NCBI GenBank assembly: GCA_000993535.1
Contig: LBWG01000003.1
Location: 1-51,536 of the forward strand
Source of the DNA: Candidatus Uhrbacteria bacterium GW2011_GWF2_39_13
GTDB lineage: Bacteria > Patescibacteriota > Patescibacteriia > UBA9934 > GWF2-40-263
Reading direction: 5' to 3'
DNA: 51,536 nt
In this document: one piece after another, positions 1 to 8,443 of the stretch
Numbering within the stretch: the stretch's first letter is position 1
How the letters are laid out: each line of letters begins with the position of its first letter
Notes under the pieces: generated by a model
What the model was told of the DNA's origin: nothing
What the model saw: the letters and a program-made list of their open reading frames with translations, nothing else
Databases searched by the model: none
Translations under genes and position numbers: made by a program

Positions 1-2
1 TC

Positions 3-140
3 TTAAATTACTTTCCAGACCGACACACGAATGCCTCAGCTGAATCCTTCAATGCCAAGCTCAAAGGCTTTCGAGCACTCGTTAGAGGGGTGAGAGACAT
101 AAAGTTCTTCCTCTTTCGAGTTGCTAAGCTTTATGGGTAA
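3..140 (+). mobile_element. C-terminal end of a DDE transposase (ISL3/ISAon1-like), cut by the window edge
   Basis: The reading frame is open from the window edge and encodes about 45 residues ending at TAA 138-140. It contains NASAESFNAKLKGFRALVRG followed by RDIKFFLFRVAKLYG. I recognise this ending from ISL3-like/ISAon1-type insertion-sequence transposases (family recall, no search run); the conserved acidic residue of the catalytic triad normally lies in the ESFN-type segment. Just downstream, TACCCCAGCAAATTTACGC (148-166) may be part of the terminal inverted repeat, which is an inference. The rest of the element lies outside the window. Its insertion probably truncated the following ORF. 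Confidence 0.75.
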
Positions 141-166
141 CGGAGGCTACCCCAGCAAATTTACGC

Positions 167-574
167 TTGATCCGTAGCTTTCCCTTTGATGAAAAACAGG
201 AAGTCGTCTTTTTCTACGCCCATCACGGTGTGTGGCTTGAGAGTTTGTGGTCAAGGATCCAGAAGGAAGACCCGACCTGCCGTCAAATGCACACTGATCA
301 GTTGAAGACGTTTTTTTCCGAAAATGAGAGGATTTTGAATCTTTCTGGTTTTCCTCGACTCATCGGAATGCATTGTGCTGCGTGGCTCGTGATAGATACC
401 TATCTCCCTGAGAAACAGGTTTTTCCGGAAATAGGCAAGGAGGGTATTTCCTGTATCCCTGGCATTTCCAGGGAGGATCTTCCGGCAAAGTTGGCAGTTC
501 TGCGGGTGAATAGAATGATTGGTGACCACTTACCGATCCTCATCATGGCGATACGAGACATACGAGACAGTTGA
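167..574 (+). CDS. Hypothetical protein, probably 5'-truncated by the IS
   Basis: This 135-residue ORF has no recognised family. The frame is open upstream to about 128, inside the IS end, with no ATG. The first possible start is TTG 167, and the only SD-like run (GGAGG 142-146) is about 20 nt away, so a natural start is missing or uncertain. The composition looks protein-like: an aromatic-rich N-terminal third (VVFFYAHHGVWLESLW), then a mixed helical segment MHCAAWLVIDTYLPEKQ, then a C-terminal ILIMAIRDIRDS. The stop overlaps nothing functional. It is either the 3' part of a gene interrupted by the adjacent transposon or a non-coding frame; the complementary strand is also open for 92 codons. 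Confidence 0.4.
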   Translation: MIRSFPFDEKQEVVFFYAHHGVWLESLWSRIQKEDPTCRQMHTDQLKTFFSENERILNLSGFPRLIGMHCAAWLVIDTYLPEKQVFPEIGKEGISCIPGISREDLPAKLAVLRVNRMIGDHLPILIMAIRDIRDS

Positions 575-582
575 GTTTTTGT

Positions 583-617
583 GACGGCGACGGCCCTTTT
601 TCTGGGGTCGTTTTTTC
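583..617 (+). terminator. Possible Rho-independent terminator before the helicase gene
   Basis: CGACGGCCC, a short T-rich loop and GGGGTCG can pair with a 2-nt bulge and are followed by TTTTTT. It lies between the interrupted ORF and the helicase promoter. The stem is imperfect, so confidence is moderate. Confidence 0.4.
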
Positions 618-628
618 TATTCGTATGT

Positions 629-634
629 TAGAAT
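629..634 (+). promoter_or_regulatory. -10 box TAGAAT placing transcription start at the ATG (leaderless)
   Basis: TAGAAT ends 8 nt before ATG 643 and there is no Shine-Dalgarno sequence. The initiating A would therefore be at or within a nucleotide or two of the transcript start. The same arrangement recurs at 8444, 11802, 46813, 50043 (minus) and 51384. Confidence 0.5.
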
Positions 635-642
635 GTGCGCGT

Positions 643-2748
643 ATGCAAGAGTTCACCCTTCACGATAATTTTGATCTGTCAAAAGCTCGTATTGATTATC
701 AAAAAGAACTGAATCCTCAGCAATTAGAGGTTGTATTAAATGGGGAAGGGGCCGTGTTGGTTTTGGCGGGAGCTGGGTCTGGAAAGACACGAACGATTAC
801 TTACCGTGTTTCTTATTTACTTGAACGTGGGGTCAGTCCAGATAACATCTTGTTACTGACCTTCACCAACAAAGCGGCCAAGGAAATGCTTTCACGCGTG
901 GAAACTCTTTTGGGTTGGTATCCCAAGGGTCTTTGGGGAGGAACGTTTCACTCTATTGCCAATCGTCTTTTAAGAATTTATGCGCCTGAATTAGGGTATC
1001 CATCCAATTTTACGATTTTAGATCAAGAAGATACCAAAGCGCTCGTGAAGGTTTGTATAAAACTTCTTCAGGTAGATACCACATCTCGTCGGTTTCCTTC
1101 CCCTTCTAAAGTTCATAGTCTTATCAGTTACGTTCACAATTCAGGCAAGTCCATTTCAGAGGTGATTGAATCTAAATATCCTCAGTTGACTGAACTAACG
1201 GGGGTTATTGAGCGTATAGCGCAGTTGTATGCTCAACGAAAAAAAGAAGCAGATGCTATGGATTTTGATGATTTATTATTAAAATTAAGAGAACTGCTTT
1301 CAACCAATGAAGGGATCCGACGTCGTCTCTCGCAACAATTTGAATATGTTCTTGTGGATGAATATCAGGATACAAACGTGGTTCAAGCAGACCTTATTAG
1401 GTTTCTTTCAAGCGAACATGGGAATCTCCTGGTGGTGGGAGATGATGCGCAGTCTATTTATTCGTTTCGAGCCGCAGACATTAAAAATATTCTTGGATTT
1501 CCACAAACCTATCCAAAAACGAAGACGTTTCGATTAACGACCAACTATCGTTCCACTCCAGAAATTTTGTCTATTGCCAATGCCATCATTGCTCAAAATA
1601 AGAATCAATTTAAAAAAGAACTTGCCTCTGTCCAACCCTCTTCAGATCTTCCTCATCTTGTTCCTGCTAATAATTCTGCACAGGAAGCCCAGTTTATTTC
1701 TCAAAGAATTTTAGTTCTAAGAGAAGAGGGGGTTCCTTTAAAAGAGGTCGCTGTGTTATTTCGTGCGGCTTTTCATTCTCAAGCGCTTGAGTTTGAGCTG
1801 ATGAAAAGAGATATTCCTTATGAGTATCGAGGCGGATTAAAGTTTTTTGAACGAGCTCATATTAAAGATGTTATTTCTTATCTGCGTATCAAAACCAATC
1901 CCAAAGATGAAATGGCTTGGATGCGCGTTCTGGGATTGTTAAGCGGCGTGGGACTTGCCACAGCACAAAATATCGCTGTCCAAATGAAAAAGCTTAATTC
2001 ATTAGCTGATCTTTTTTCTTCGCCTATAAAAATTCCAAAACGAGCTCAATCAGGTTGGAATCTTTTATTAAAAACAGTGGAGGATCTCGTTGCTGGAAAC
2101 CTCCCTTCGGATCTTATACGAACTGTTGTTGCTGGTGATTATCGAAATTATTTAGAGGCCGAGTATCCAGATTTTATGGACCGTTTGGAAGATTTGGAAC
2201 AGTTTGCCTTGTTTGCTCAAGGCTATACGAGCCTTCAAGTTTTTTTGGATGAAATTTCATTAAGTTTGGATTATGGAGTTCTTCGGGAAGAAGATGGAAT
2301 TAGTGAAGAAGAAAAAATAGTTCTTTCAACGATTCATCAAGCAAAGGGGTTGGAATGGACCGCTGTTTTTGTCATGCATTTGATTGACGGAAAGTTCCCA
2401 AATGAACGAGCTCTTGAGGAAGAAGGCGGTCTTGAGGAAGAACGTCGACTTTTTTATGTCGCGACTACTCGCGCACGCAAACAGCTCTTTTTTACCTATC
2501 CAATAACGTCCGGGTACGATACACTTATGTTGAGTCAGCCCTCCATTTTTTTACAGGAATTACCAGATACATTGTTTGAGAAAATTCTTTTAAAGACGGC
2601 TGTCAAATCTTTTGCCTCTCATTCATCTTCAAATAAACAGTCATGGGACGATGAAGGTCCTACGATCGTATTTGATGAGTTGGGAGAGCGCGTTCAAAAA
2701 CAAATCCCAAAAGGAATGAGTTTTTTAAGAAATATCGATGAATTATAA
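643..2748 (+). CDS. uvrD: UvrD/PcrA-type superfamily 1 DNA helicase
   Basis: ATP-dependent 3'-5' DNA helicase of the UvrD/PcrA/Rep family, 701 residues with the start at ATG 643. The ORF track extends to TTG 571, but the -10 box at 629-634 lies inside that extension. Visible motifs in order: Q-motif region ELNPQQLEVV near residue 22, Walker A GAGSGKT at 43-49, TFTNKAAKEM near 71, DEYQDT (motif II) near 238, GDDAQSIYSFRAAD near 268, TNYRSTPEIL near 305, STIHQAKGLEW near 560, and LFYVATTRARKQL near 605. The family acts in nucleotide excision and mismatch repair and in clearing replication forks. The C-terminal tail after residue 640 is short and divergent. Its stop overlaps the next gene by 11 nt if that gene starts at 2738. 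Confidence 0.95.
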   Translation: MQEFTLHDNFDLSKARIDYQKELNPQQLEVVLNGEGAVLVLAGAGSGKTRTITYRVSYLLERGVSPDNILLLTFTNKAAKEMLSRVETLLGWYPKGLWGGTFHSIANRLLRIYAPELGYPSNFTILDQEDTKALVKVCIKLLQVDTTSRRFPSPSKVHSLISYVHNSGKSISEVIESKYPQLTELTGVIERIAQLYAQRKKEADAMDFDDLLLKLRELLSTNEGIRRRLSQQFEYVLVDEYQDTNVVQADLIRFLSSEHGNLLVVGDDAQSIYSFRAADIKNILGFPQTYPKTKTFRLTTNYRSTPEILSIANAIIAQNKNQFKKELASVQPSSDLPHLVPANNSAQEAQFISQRILVLREEGVPLKEVAVLFRAAFHSQALEFELMKRDIPYEYRGGLKFFERAHIKDVISYLRIKTNPKDEMAWMRVLGLLSGVGLATAQNIAVQMKKLNSLADLFSSPIKIPKRAQSGWNLLLKTVEDLVAGNLPSDLIRTVVAGDYRNYLEAEYPDFMDRLEDLEQFALFAQGYTSLQVFLDEISLSLDYGVLREEDGISEEEKIVLSTIHQAKGLEWTAVFVMHLIDGKFPNERALEEEGGLEEERRLFYVATTRARKQLFFTYPITSGYDTLMLSQPSIFLQELPDTLFEKILLKTAVKSFASHSSSNKQSWDDEGPTIVFDELGERVQKQIPKGMSFLRNIDEL

Positions 2749-4345
2749 ACCTATGAACGAAGGCAAAGGTGAATTATATACACCTTCTTTGAGAGGAGGT
2801 ATAAAAGAGAATCGGGAGGAATTAGATGCTGAAATACTCACACAGAAAAATGATGTATTGGAATTTTTAAAGATTCCTAAGACTCTTCAAGAGGCTTTGC
2901 CAAAAAGTATAGATAGGGAGCGCATAAAAATAGATGAACGTCATTTTAATGATTGGAGTAGGGCTTTTACAGAATTGATAAAGGAACTTGTCGCAGAAGA
3001 AGGACAACAGGAAAAGAAAGGGATCGGAAATATTTCTGCGATTCTTGCTCGACTTATGGAGCTGTCTGTTTTTGATAATCCCCGCATGATTCGCCCTAAA
3101 GATGAACCGCCTTATATCTGCATGACAACAAGAAGGGAAGATAGCGCTTTTGATCAAAAATCGCTGATGATTCGAAAGGGGACAGATGGAAAATTAAATT
3201 ATACTTGTTTTGTTTCGCGTCTTACGTCTGTCGTAAATCGATTGCCAAAGATCGAATCTGCAGGTGGAAATGTTACAGCGTGGATTGAACAGCTATTTGC
3301 CGATGTGAATGTTCACATTGGAGTCGAACATTCACGTCCAGGCGGGGTGAGTTTAGAGGGAGGAAATCCAGCACAGGTAGAAAAAATTTCTGTTTCTGCC
3401 CAGCCTTCTACCAAAGAACAAGCTTTCGAGCTTTTTCAGGCATTGAGACTGAGTCAGATATTTATGCGCGGCATAGAATCTGAAGTAGAACGCCGTACTT
3501 CAAAGGTATTAGATACGGATTGGAAAAGAAGCCGCGCGTATGTTACGGAGAATGAAACGTATCTGTATGACGTGATTCATGAAAAAGCGTTAGAAGCATT
3601 TAAAACATTTTTTGAAACAGTACAAGGAAAGGATCTCATGCGCACGATCGTTGATGTGAACGTTATTTTGAGAGAAGGTTCCATGACGCCTGTGATTCAT
3701 TATGAACAAACAGAAGCTATTCTTGGACAAGTATGGACTGTTCGTAAAACTCTTGAATTAGATTCTGTTGCTTTAGGTTTTCATATTCCAGAATTGCGTG
3801 TTGAATCCCTGGAACTTTCTCCTTTGCCGATATACGGACGAGAATCAACGGAGCATCGGCGTATTGAATTAACTGAGGATCAACAGTGTTCTATTGCCAT
3901 TCCTTTTTATCCAGCTATGGATGAACCGCATTTTGGACATCATCCAAAATTAGGGCTGCTCAATGCTCTTGGAAAATGGTTTAAAACTCAGAAAGAGCAG
4001 GAATCCAAAAAAGAGAGAAGGGAAAATAATTTGCAGGAAATAGAAAAATACTTAACGATATTAGGGATAGAGATGGATGATTTGCGCGGTAAAACAAAAT
4101 CTGAACAAGAAATTCTTTTAAAGAAAAAATATCGCAAGCTTGCGAGAGAGTTCCATCCGGATATGAATCCCGATGATTTGCAAGCAGAGGAACAGATGAA
4201 GAAATTAGCGCAAGCCAATCAATTCTTTTTTAAAGAATTCGGATTAGATCTTTTATTTAACATGAATGATGGAATAAATAGTCAAGATACGAGTGATGAT
4301 GAGACAGAAGAAAGATCCTCAGAGAGATTAAGATTTATATCCTGA
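2738..4345 (+). CDS. J-domain protein with a large uncharacterised N-terminal region
   Basis: 535 residues. The last 90 contain a DnaJ domain: YLTILGIEMDDL, then KKKYRKLAREFHPDMNPDD with the HPD tripeptide near residue 472, then KKLAQANQFFFKEF. J-domains stimulate the DnaK ATPase and recruit it to substrates. The first 440 residues match no family I can name; they are charged, lack membrane segments and contain a basic linker (KEQESKKERRENN) before the J-domain. C-terminal placement of the J-domain is unlike DnaJ itself and suggests a specialised co-chaperone. Two starts are possible: ATG 2738, overlapping the helicase by 11 nt, or ATG 2753, 4 nt after its stop. Neither has a good Shine-Dalgarno sequence, so translational coupling is likely. 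Confidence 0.8.
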   Translation: MNYKPMNEGKGELYTPSLRGGIKENREELDAEILTQKNDVLEFLKIPKTLQEALPKSIDRERIKIDERHFNDWSRAFTELIKELVAEEGQQEKKGIGNISAILARLMELSVFDNPRMIRPKDEPPYICMTTRREDSAFDQKSLMIRKGTDGKLNYTCFVSRLTSVVNRLPKIESAGGNVTAWIEQLFADVNVHIGVEHSRPGGVSLEGGNPAQVEKISVSAQPSTKEQAFELFQALRLSQIFMRGIESEVERRTSKVLDTDWKRSRAYVTENETYLYDVIHEKALEAFKTFFETVQGKDLMRTIVDVNVILREGSMTPVIHYEQTEAILGQVWTVRKTLELDSVALGFHIPELRVESLELSPLPIYGRESTEHRRIELTEDQQCSIAIPFYPAMDEPHFGHHPKLGLLNALGKWFKTQKEQESKKERRENNLQEIEKYLTILGIEMDDLRGKTKSEQEILLKKKYRKLAREFHPDMNPDDLQAEEQMKKLAQANQFFFKEFGLDLLFNMNDGINSQDTSDDETEERSSERLRFIS

Positions 4346-4350
4346 TAAAT

Positions 4351-5499
4351 ATGATTATGAATTACAACGAAAAGTCCCTTGAGTTACATAAACAAAAAAG
4401 AGGGAAGTTAGAAGTTATTTCCACTGTACCTCTTGAGACCAGGGAAGATTTATCCGTTGCGTACACTCCTGGAGTGGCAGCGGCGTGTTTAGCCATTGCA
4501 AAGGATAAAAATCTTGCCCAAGAGTTAACCATGAAAGGTCATATGGTGGCTGTGGTAACGGATGGGTCGGCTGTGTTGGGATTGGGCAATATTGGTGCGT
4601 TAGCGGGTTTGCCTGTGATGGAAGGAAAAGCGATTCTGTTTAAAAAATTTGCGGGAATCGATGCATTTCCTATTTGTTTAGATACGCAAGATGTCGATGA
4701 AATTGTAGAGACGGTCAAACGTATTGCTCCGGGATTTGGTGGAATCAACCTTGAAGATATTGCTGCTCCTGCTTGTTTTGAGGTTGAGCGTCGATTGATC
4801 GAAGACTTGGATATTCCTGTGATGCATGACGATCAACACGGGACAGCCGTTGTTGTCTTGGCAGGATTATTAAATGCTCTTGAAGTGGTAGAAAAAAAGA
4901 TGGAAGAAATTTCTGTTGTTATTTCTGGAGCAGGAGCAGGAGGAATGGGGATTGCTCATCTTTTATTTGAGGCAGGACTTAAGCGCCTTGTCATGTTGGA
5001 TTCAAAAGGAATCATTTCCCCAGGTCGTGAAAGAATGAATGTTTATAAAGAAGAATTAGCTGCACGTATTAATCCACAAGGACGCACGGGAACTCTTGTG
5101 GATGCGCTTAAGGGGACAGACGTGTTTATTGGAGTGAGTCAACCTAATCTCGTGACACGCCAAATGGTTCAAACGATGGCTCCAAAAGCGATTCTTTTTG
5201 CTCTCGCCAATCCCGTTCCTGAAATTATGCCTGAAGAAGCCCTTGCCGGCGGAGCTCTGGTTGTTGCCACAGGACGTTCTGATTTTCCTAACCAAGTAAA
5301 CAATGTTTTGGCATTTCCTGGAATTTTTAAAGGTGTTCTTGAAGGAGGATTAAAGAAAATTACCCCAAAGATGCGTGTGGCAGCAGCCCATGCTCTTGCT
5401 CACATGGTTGCTCATCCAACTCCTGAAAAAATTATGCCATCTCCCTTTGATCCAGGCGTTGCACAGACCGTTGCAGAGGCGGTAAAAGCAGCTGCTTAA
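4351..5499 (+). CDS. Malic enzyme (malate dehydrogenase, decarboxylating)
   Basis: Cytosolic oxidative decarboxylation of malate to pyruvate with NAD(P)+. It has 382 residues, the length of the short prokaryotic form. Visible signatures are LSVAYTPGVA (N-terminal malic domain), VVTDGSAVLGLGNIG, the metal and substrate segment with MHDDQHGTAVV, the dinucleotide-binding loop VISGAGAGGMG, and FALANPVPEIMPEEA. A second ATG at 4357 is an equally good start. It lies 5 nt after the J-domain gene and 2 nt before the next gene, so it is probably co-transcribed with them. It would link C4 acids to pyruvate and NAD(P)H supply in a fermentative cell. Confidence 0.95.
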   Translation: MIMNYNEKSLELHKQKRGKLEVISTVPLETREDLSVAYTPGVAAACLAIAKDKNLAQELTMKGHMVAVVTDGSAVLGLGNIGALAGLPVMEGKAILFKKFAGIDAFPICLDTQDVDEIVETVKRIAPGFGGINLEDIAAPACFEVERRLIEDLDIPVMHDDQHGTAVVVLAGLLNALEVVEKKMEEISVVISGAGAGGMGIAHLLFEAGLKRLVMLDSKGIISPGRERMNVYKEELAARINPQGRTGTLVDALKGTDVFIGVSQPNLVTRQMVQTMAPKAILFALANPVPEIMPEEALAGGALVVATGRSDFPNQVNNVLAFPGIFKGVLEGGLKKITPKMRVAAAHALAHMVAHPTPEKIMPSPFDPGVAQTVAEAVKAAA

Positions 5500-5501
5500 T
5501 T

Positions 5502-6056
5502 ATGGTGCGTTCAGGAGCAAAACAAACCACTCGTTGGGGATCAAGTATTGGAACAGGAGTTATTGTTTTATTTTTGTTTCTCCTTTTCATTTTGGCAGTT
5601 AAGTGGTTTCGTTCTGAACCTGTCGAAGAAAAAAGGACCGTTCCTTCTGTTGTGGATGTCCTCACTCCAGATCCTATTTCTCAGACTTTGGTGAATGGAT
5701 TTATCGATACGCAGAGTCGTGAAGCCAGACTGATTTGGCTTGCCACAGGAGGATCGATCGGAACAGCGTTACGAGGAGACAAAGACGGTAAGTATTATCT
5801 GGAATTAAAGACTAATTTACCTGAAATCGATCGAGAAAAAATATATTATCAAGTGTGGCTTCTGCGTCGGTTGCCTTATGATTTTTTCTCCTTGGGAGAA
5901 ATGACAACAGATGAAGAGGGATATTTTGTGCTTCAATGGGAAGCACTAGACGATGAAGATTATCTAGGTTATACCGAGATTATTATTACGAGTAATCAGT
6001 ATGCGGGCAGCACTGATCCTGGAACACATTTAGTTGAAGGACAGTTTGGAATGTAG
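5502..6056 (+). CDS. Membrane-anchored protein with an RskA-like extracytoplasmic domain
   Basis: 184 residues with a short basic N-terminus, one transmembrane helix (GVIVLFLFLLFILAVKWF, about residues 19-36) and an extracytoplasmic domain. The segment IYYQVWLLRRLPYDFFSLGEM followed by GYFVLQWEAL resembles the C-terminal domain of anti-sigma-K factors (RskA family), where YQVWL and a later beta strand are typical. No sigma factor gene is adjacent, so a role as anti-sigma factor is not supported and a generic beta-rich surface domain is as likely. The start is 2 nt after the malic-enzyme stop, which suggests coupling. Confidence 0.7.
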   Translation: MVRSGAKQTTRWGSSIGTGVIVLFLFLLFILAVKWFRSEPVEEKRTVPSVVDVLTPDPISQTLVNGFIDTQSREARLIWLATGGSIGTALRGDKDGKYYLELKTNLPEIDREKIYYQVWLLRRLPYDFFSLGEMTTDEEGYFVLQWEALDDEDYLGYTEIIITSNQYAGSTDPGTHLVEGQFGM

Positions 6057-6059
6057 ATT

Positions 6060-6308
6060 TTAGCCATCGGTGTACAATTCAACGAGTCGCCACTCGAGAA
6101 ATTCTGGATCCAGTTTAAGTTTAAAATAGTTGTTTAAATCCGATACAGAAAAATAGAAAACTCGTTTACGACCTTCACGAGAACTTTGAACAAGATTTAC
6201 TGTTTTAATAACATAATTTTGTTCATTCCAGCGCAGAGAACAAGGAAGAATACGATTGTCTTTAAATGAGACAATCACATCAATAGGATCATTAAGCAGT
6301 TCATGCAT
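6060..6308 (-). CDS. Small conserved protein, DUF6504-like
   Basis: 82 residues: MHELLNDPIDVIVSFKDN at the N-terminus, then LRWNEQNYVIKTVNLV and FYFSVSDLNNYFKLKLDPE. The I-V-F-x-W-x-x-x-x-Y-x-I pattern resembles small DUF6504-type proteins often found beside SOS and Y-family polymerase loci; this is family recall and was not searched. It is the last gene of the minus-strand unit headed by lexA. ATG 6308 overlaps the stop of the upstream 80-codon frame by 8 nt, which is compatible with translational coupling. Function is unknown; an SOS role is guilt by association only. Confidence 0.65.
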   Translation of the reverse strand: MHELLNDPIDVIVSFKDNRILPCSLRWNEQNYVIKTVNLVQSSREGRKRVFYFSVSDLNNYFKLKLDPEFLEWRLVELYTDG

Positions 6309-6543
6309 AAGAAAAGATGTTTATATATGAAAGAAGTTCACGGAATGTTCGTCTGATTTGACGACGGCTTGTATGAATACGTAATAGACGTAGACCCTTT
6401 GTTATTCGTTGATCGCGTTGACGTGGAAGGTAGCAAAAGGTATTGAAATGATGACGAAGCGTGGAGGTAGACATAGAAAAAGAGAGTTTAGGGTCATTTA
6501 TCGCAATTAAAAAACTGCCATACGTCTGGGACAACATTCCCAT
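6301..6543 (-). CDS. Possible small basic protein between lexA and the DUF6504-like gene
   Basis: 80 codons from ATG 6543; the frame stays open further upstream to a TGA at about 6597. The product is basic and rich in R, H and T (LRHHFNTFCYLPRQRDQR, TSRRQIRRTFRELL). I recognise no family. Support: it fills the gap between lexA and 6308 on the same strand and overlaps the next gene by 8 nt. Against: composition is odd and there is no Shine-Dalgarno sequence. It could be the C-terminal remnant of a gene once present in this SOS unit. Confidence 0.35.
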   Translation of the reverse strand: MGMLSQTYGSFLIAINDPKLSFSMSTSTLRHHFNTFCYLPRQRDQRITKGLRLLRIHTSRRQIRRTFRELLSYINIFSYA

Positions 6544-6608
6544 ACGTAACCGGTGGTATTTGAGTGAAAGAATACTGTCTTGTCTTGCCGGACGTCAGTG
6601 TTTTTTTG

Positions 6609-7223
6609 TTAGACAGGTTGAAATTTACGTATAACAGCTCTTACAACTCCTTGGATAATGCAGTCCTGTACATAAATAGGATCCATGGAGCTGTTTGCAG
6701 GTTGAAGACGGATTCTATTTTTTTCTCGGTAGAATCGTTTGAGTGTAGCAAACGCATTATCTAAGAGGGCCACGACGACCTCACCATTTCGTGGAGAGGG
6801 ATTGCGTTCGATTACGACAAAGTCTCCGTTTAAAATACCGTCTTCAATCATGGAACATCCTTTTACTCTCAACACGTAAGAGTTAGCTCCATCTAGGACA
6901 AAATCAGTTGGAACAGCCATAGCTTCATTGTCTTGTACTGCTTCGATAGGTTCTCCGGCTGTAATAAGGCCTAAGAGTGGGAGCATAATCGACGGACCAC
7001 AAACAGATGATTCTACCAGTTCGATAGATCGGGCTTCTCCATCATCACCATTTTTAATAAGGCCTTTTTCTATAAGCATTTGTATATGTCCATGTACGGT
7101 TGCAGGAGAAGATAAACCGAAATGGTTAGCTATTTCACGATAAGATGGGGCATAACTGTTATCGTTTAGATATTCACGAATAAACTCTAGAACCTCAGTT
7201 TGTTTTTTTGTAAGTGGTGGCAT
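6609..7223 (-). CDS. lexA: LexA repressor, SOS regulator
   Basis: 204 residues, close to the usual 200. The N-terminal winged helix-turn-helix is KKQTEVLEFIREYLN ... APSYREIANHFGLSSPATVHGHI. The C-terminal S24 autoproteolysis domain has the Ala-Gly cleavage site in LLGLITAGEPIEAV, the nucleophile Ser in KGCSMIEDGIL and the catalytic Lys in FATLKRFYREK. RecA-stimulated self-cleavage would inactivate it and derepress SOS genes. It heads a minus-strand unit with the two small ORFs downstream. A paired operator (7235-7276) lies in its own upstream region, so autoregulation is expected. Confidence 0.95.
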   Translation of the reverse strand: MPPLTKKQTEVLEFIREYLNDNSYAPSYREIANHFGLSSPATVHGHIQMLIEKGLIKNGDDGEARSIELVESSVCGPSIMLPLLGLITAGEPIEAVQDNEAMAVPTDFVLDGANSYVLRVKGCSMIEDGILNGDFVVIERNPSPRNGEVVVALLDNAFATLKRFYREKNRIRLQPANSSMDPIYVQDCIIQGVVRAVIRKFQPV

Positions 7224-7234
7224 AGGAGATTTTT

Positions 7235-7276
7235 GTTCGCCTTATGTTCGTATTGTATTGCGAACAAAAACCGAAC
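7235..7276. promoter_or_regulatory. Double LexA-type operator, two inverted GTTC-N7-GTTC boxes
   Basis: GTTC at 7235-7238 and 7246-7249 are separated by 7 nt (GCCTTAT). On the opposite strand the same box appears as GAAC 7262-7265 and GAAC 7273-7276, again 7 nt apart (AAAAACC). The two boxes face each other around a 10-nt centre. GTTC-N7-GTTC is the direct-repeat LexA box known from Alphaproteobacteria. It lies 12 nt upstream of lexA and about 110 nt upstream of metK, so lexA autoregulation is the simplest reading. Confidence 0.75.
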
Positions 7277-7385
7277 GCAAGGGTAAGATGTGGATAATTT
7301 TTTATTCACCAAACATCCCCAAGATTTGCGATGACAGGTGGGTGAAATTTTGTTACTCTGAGGCGGTATTTCTTTGGAGATTTTT

Positions 7386-8432
7386 ATGAAGAAGACCGTA
7401 GAATCTGTGACACAAGGCCACCCAGACAAAGTCTGCGATCAGATCGCTGATGCGATTGTGGATGAGTATTTGCGTCGAGATAAACAAGCACATGTAGATG
7501 TGAATGTATTGGGTTCCCACGGCATGGTCATGATCGGAGGAGAAGTGACTTCTACCGCGGATTTTGATATCGGTGCGCTTGCCAAAAAGGTGTATGAAGA
7601 GATCGGATATAAAGATGATATAGAGGTGTTTGTAAACATCGAAACACAATCGGATGAAATGAAACGAATTACCAATGGGGTAACGGATAATGTGGTGGTA
7701 AATGGATATGCGACAAACCAGACACGCGAGTTATTACCACGATCACTTGTATACGCTCACAATCTCGCTCGTCGCTTGGATGACTTGCGCAAAACAGATC
7801 CTGCTTTTTCTTGGCTCAAGCCAGATGGAAAAGTACAACTCAGTATGGAAGGTGATCGCGTGTGTGCTGTAACGATTCTTGCGTCTCATCATGTGAGTAT
7901 TCAGGAGAAGGAAGTGAAAACCGCGTTGCTAGATCGACTGTTGATTCCCGTAGTGGGAGAGGAGGGTGTTCAGATATATATCAATCCTATCGGTTCGTTT
8001 CATCAAGCAGGTTTTCGTTGTGACTCAGGAGCCAGCGGGCGCAAATTAACGGTAGACACCTATGGAGGTCTTGTGCCTCAAGGAGACAAATCTCTTTCTG
8101 GAAAAGATCCAAATAAAGTGGATCGCGCTGCAGCCTATATGGCTCGGTTTGCTGCTCGATTTCTTGTGGAAAAAGAGCTTGCGACTTCTGCCATGGTCAC
8201 GCTTGTTTATTCTCTGGGACAAGCGCAGCCGATTCATGTCCAGGCTTTAGGAATGGGAGAAAAGTCGCGAGGGAGTAAGATGGATCTTACAAATTTATTA
8301 AAACAGACATTCGATTTTCGTCCTCAAGCGATCGTGGAGTTTTTAGAACTCATTCAACCCGTCTATCGCGCGACGGCTTCGTATGGACATTTTGGAAGGC
8401 AAGGGTTTCCCTGGGAAGATAAAATGCTATAG
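7386..8432 (+). CDS. metK: S-adenosylmethionine synthetase, divergent short form
   Basis: Makes S-adenosylmethionine from methionine and ATP. The start is ATG 7386 with GGAGA at 7376-7380; the tracked TTG 7374 is too early. The 348 residues are shorter than the usual 380-400. Seen: the ATP-site motif SVTQGHPDKVCDQIADAI, the central QSDEM segment, GFRCDSGASGRKLTVDTYGG and SGKDPNKVDRAAAYMAR. The normally near-invariant glycine-rich HGGGAFSGKD is replaced here by QGDKSLSGKD, a clear variant of the phosphate-binding region. It diverges from lexA across the LexA boxes. A lineage-specific MetK form is likely. Confidence 0.95.
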   Translation: MKKTVESVTQGHPDKVCDQIADAIVDEYLRRDKQAHVDVNVLGSHGMVMIGGEVTSTADFDIGALAKKVYEEIGYKDDIEVFVNIETQSDEMKRITNGVTDNVVVNGYATNQTRELLPRSLVYAHNLARRLDDLRKTDPAFSWLKPDGKVQLSMEGDRVCAVTILASHHVSIQEKEVKTALLDRLLIPVVGEEGVQIYINPIGSFHQAGFRCDSGASGRKLTVDTYGGLVPQGDKSLSGKDPNKVDRAAAYMARFAARFLVEKELATSAMVTLVYSLGQAQPIHVQALGMGEKSRGSKMDLTNLLKQTFDFRPQAIVEFLELIQPVYRATASYGHFGRQGFPWEDKML

Positions 8433-8443
8433 TAGAATAAACT

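Noticed and set aside
251-529. Minus-strand 92-codon ORF opposite the interrupted ORF
   Set aside because: Cys/His/Arg-rich composition without SD; more likely a shadow frame, although the plus-strand ORF is itself uncertain.
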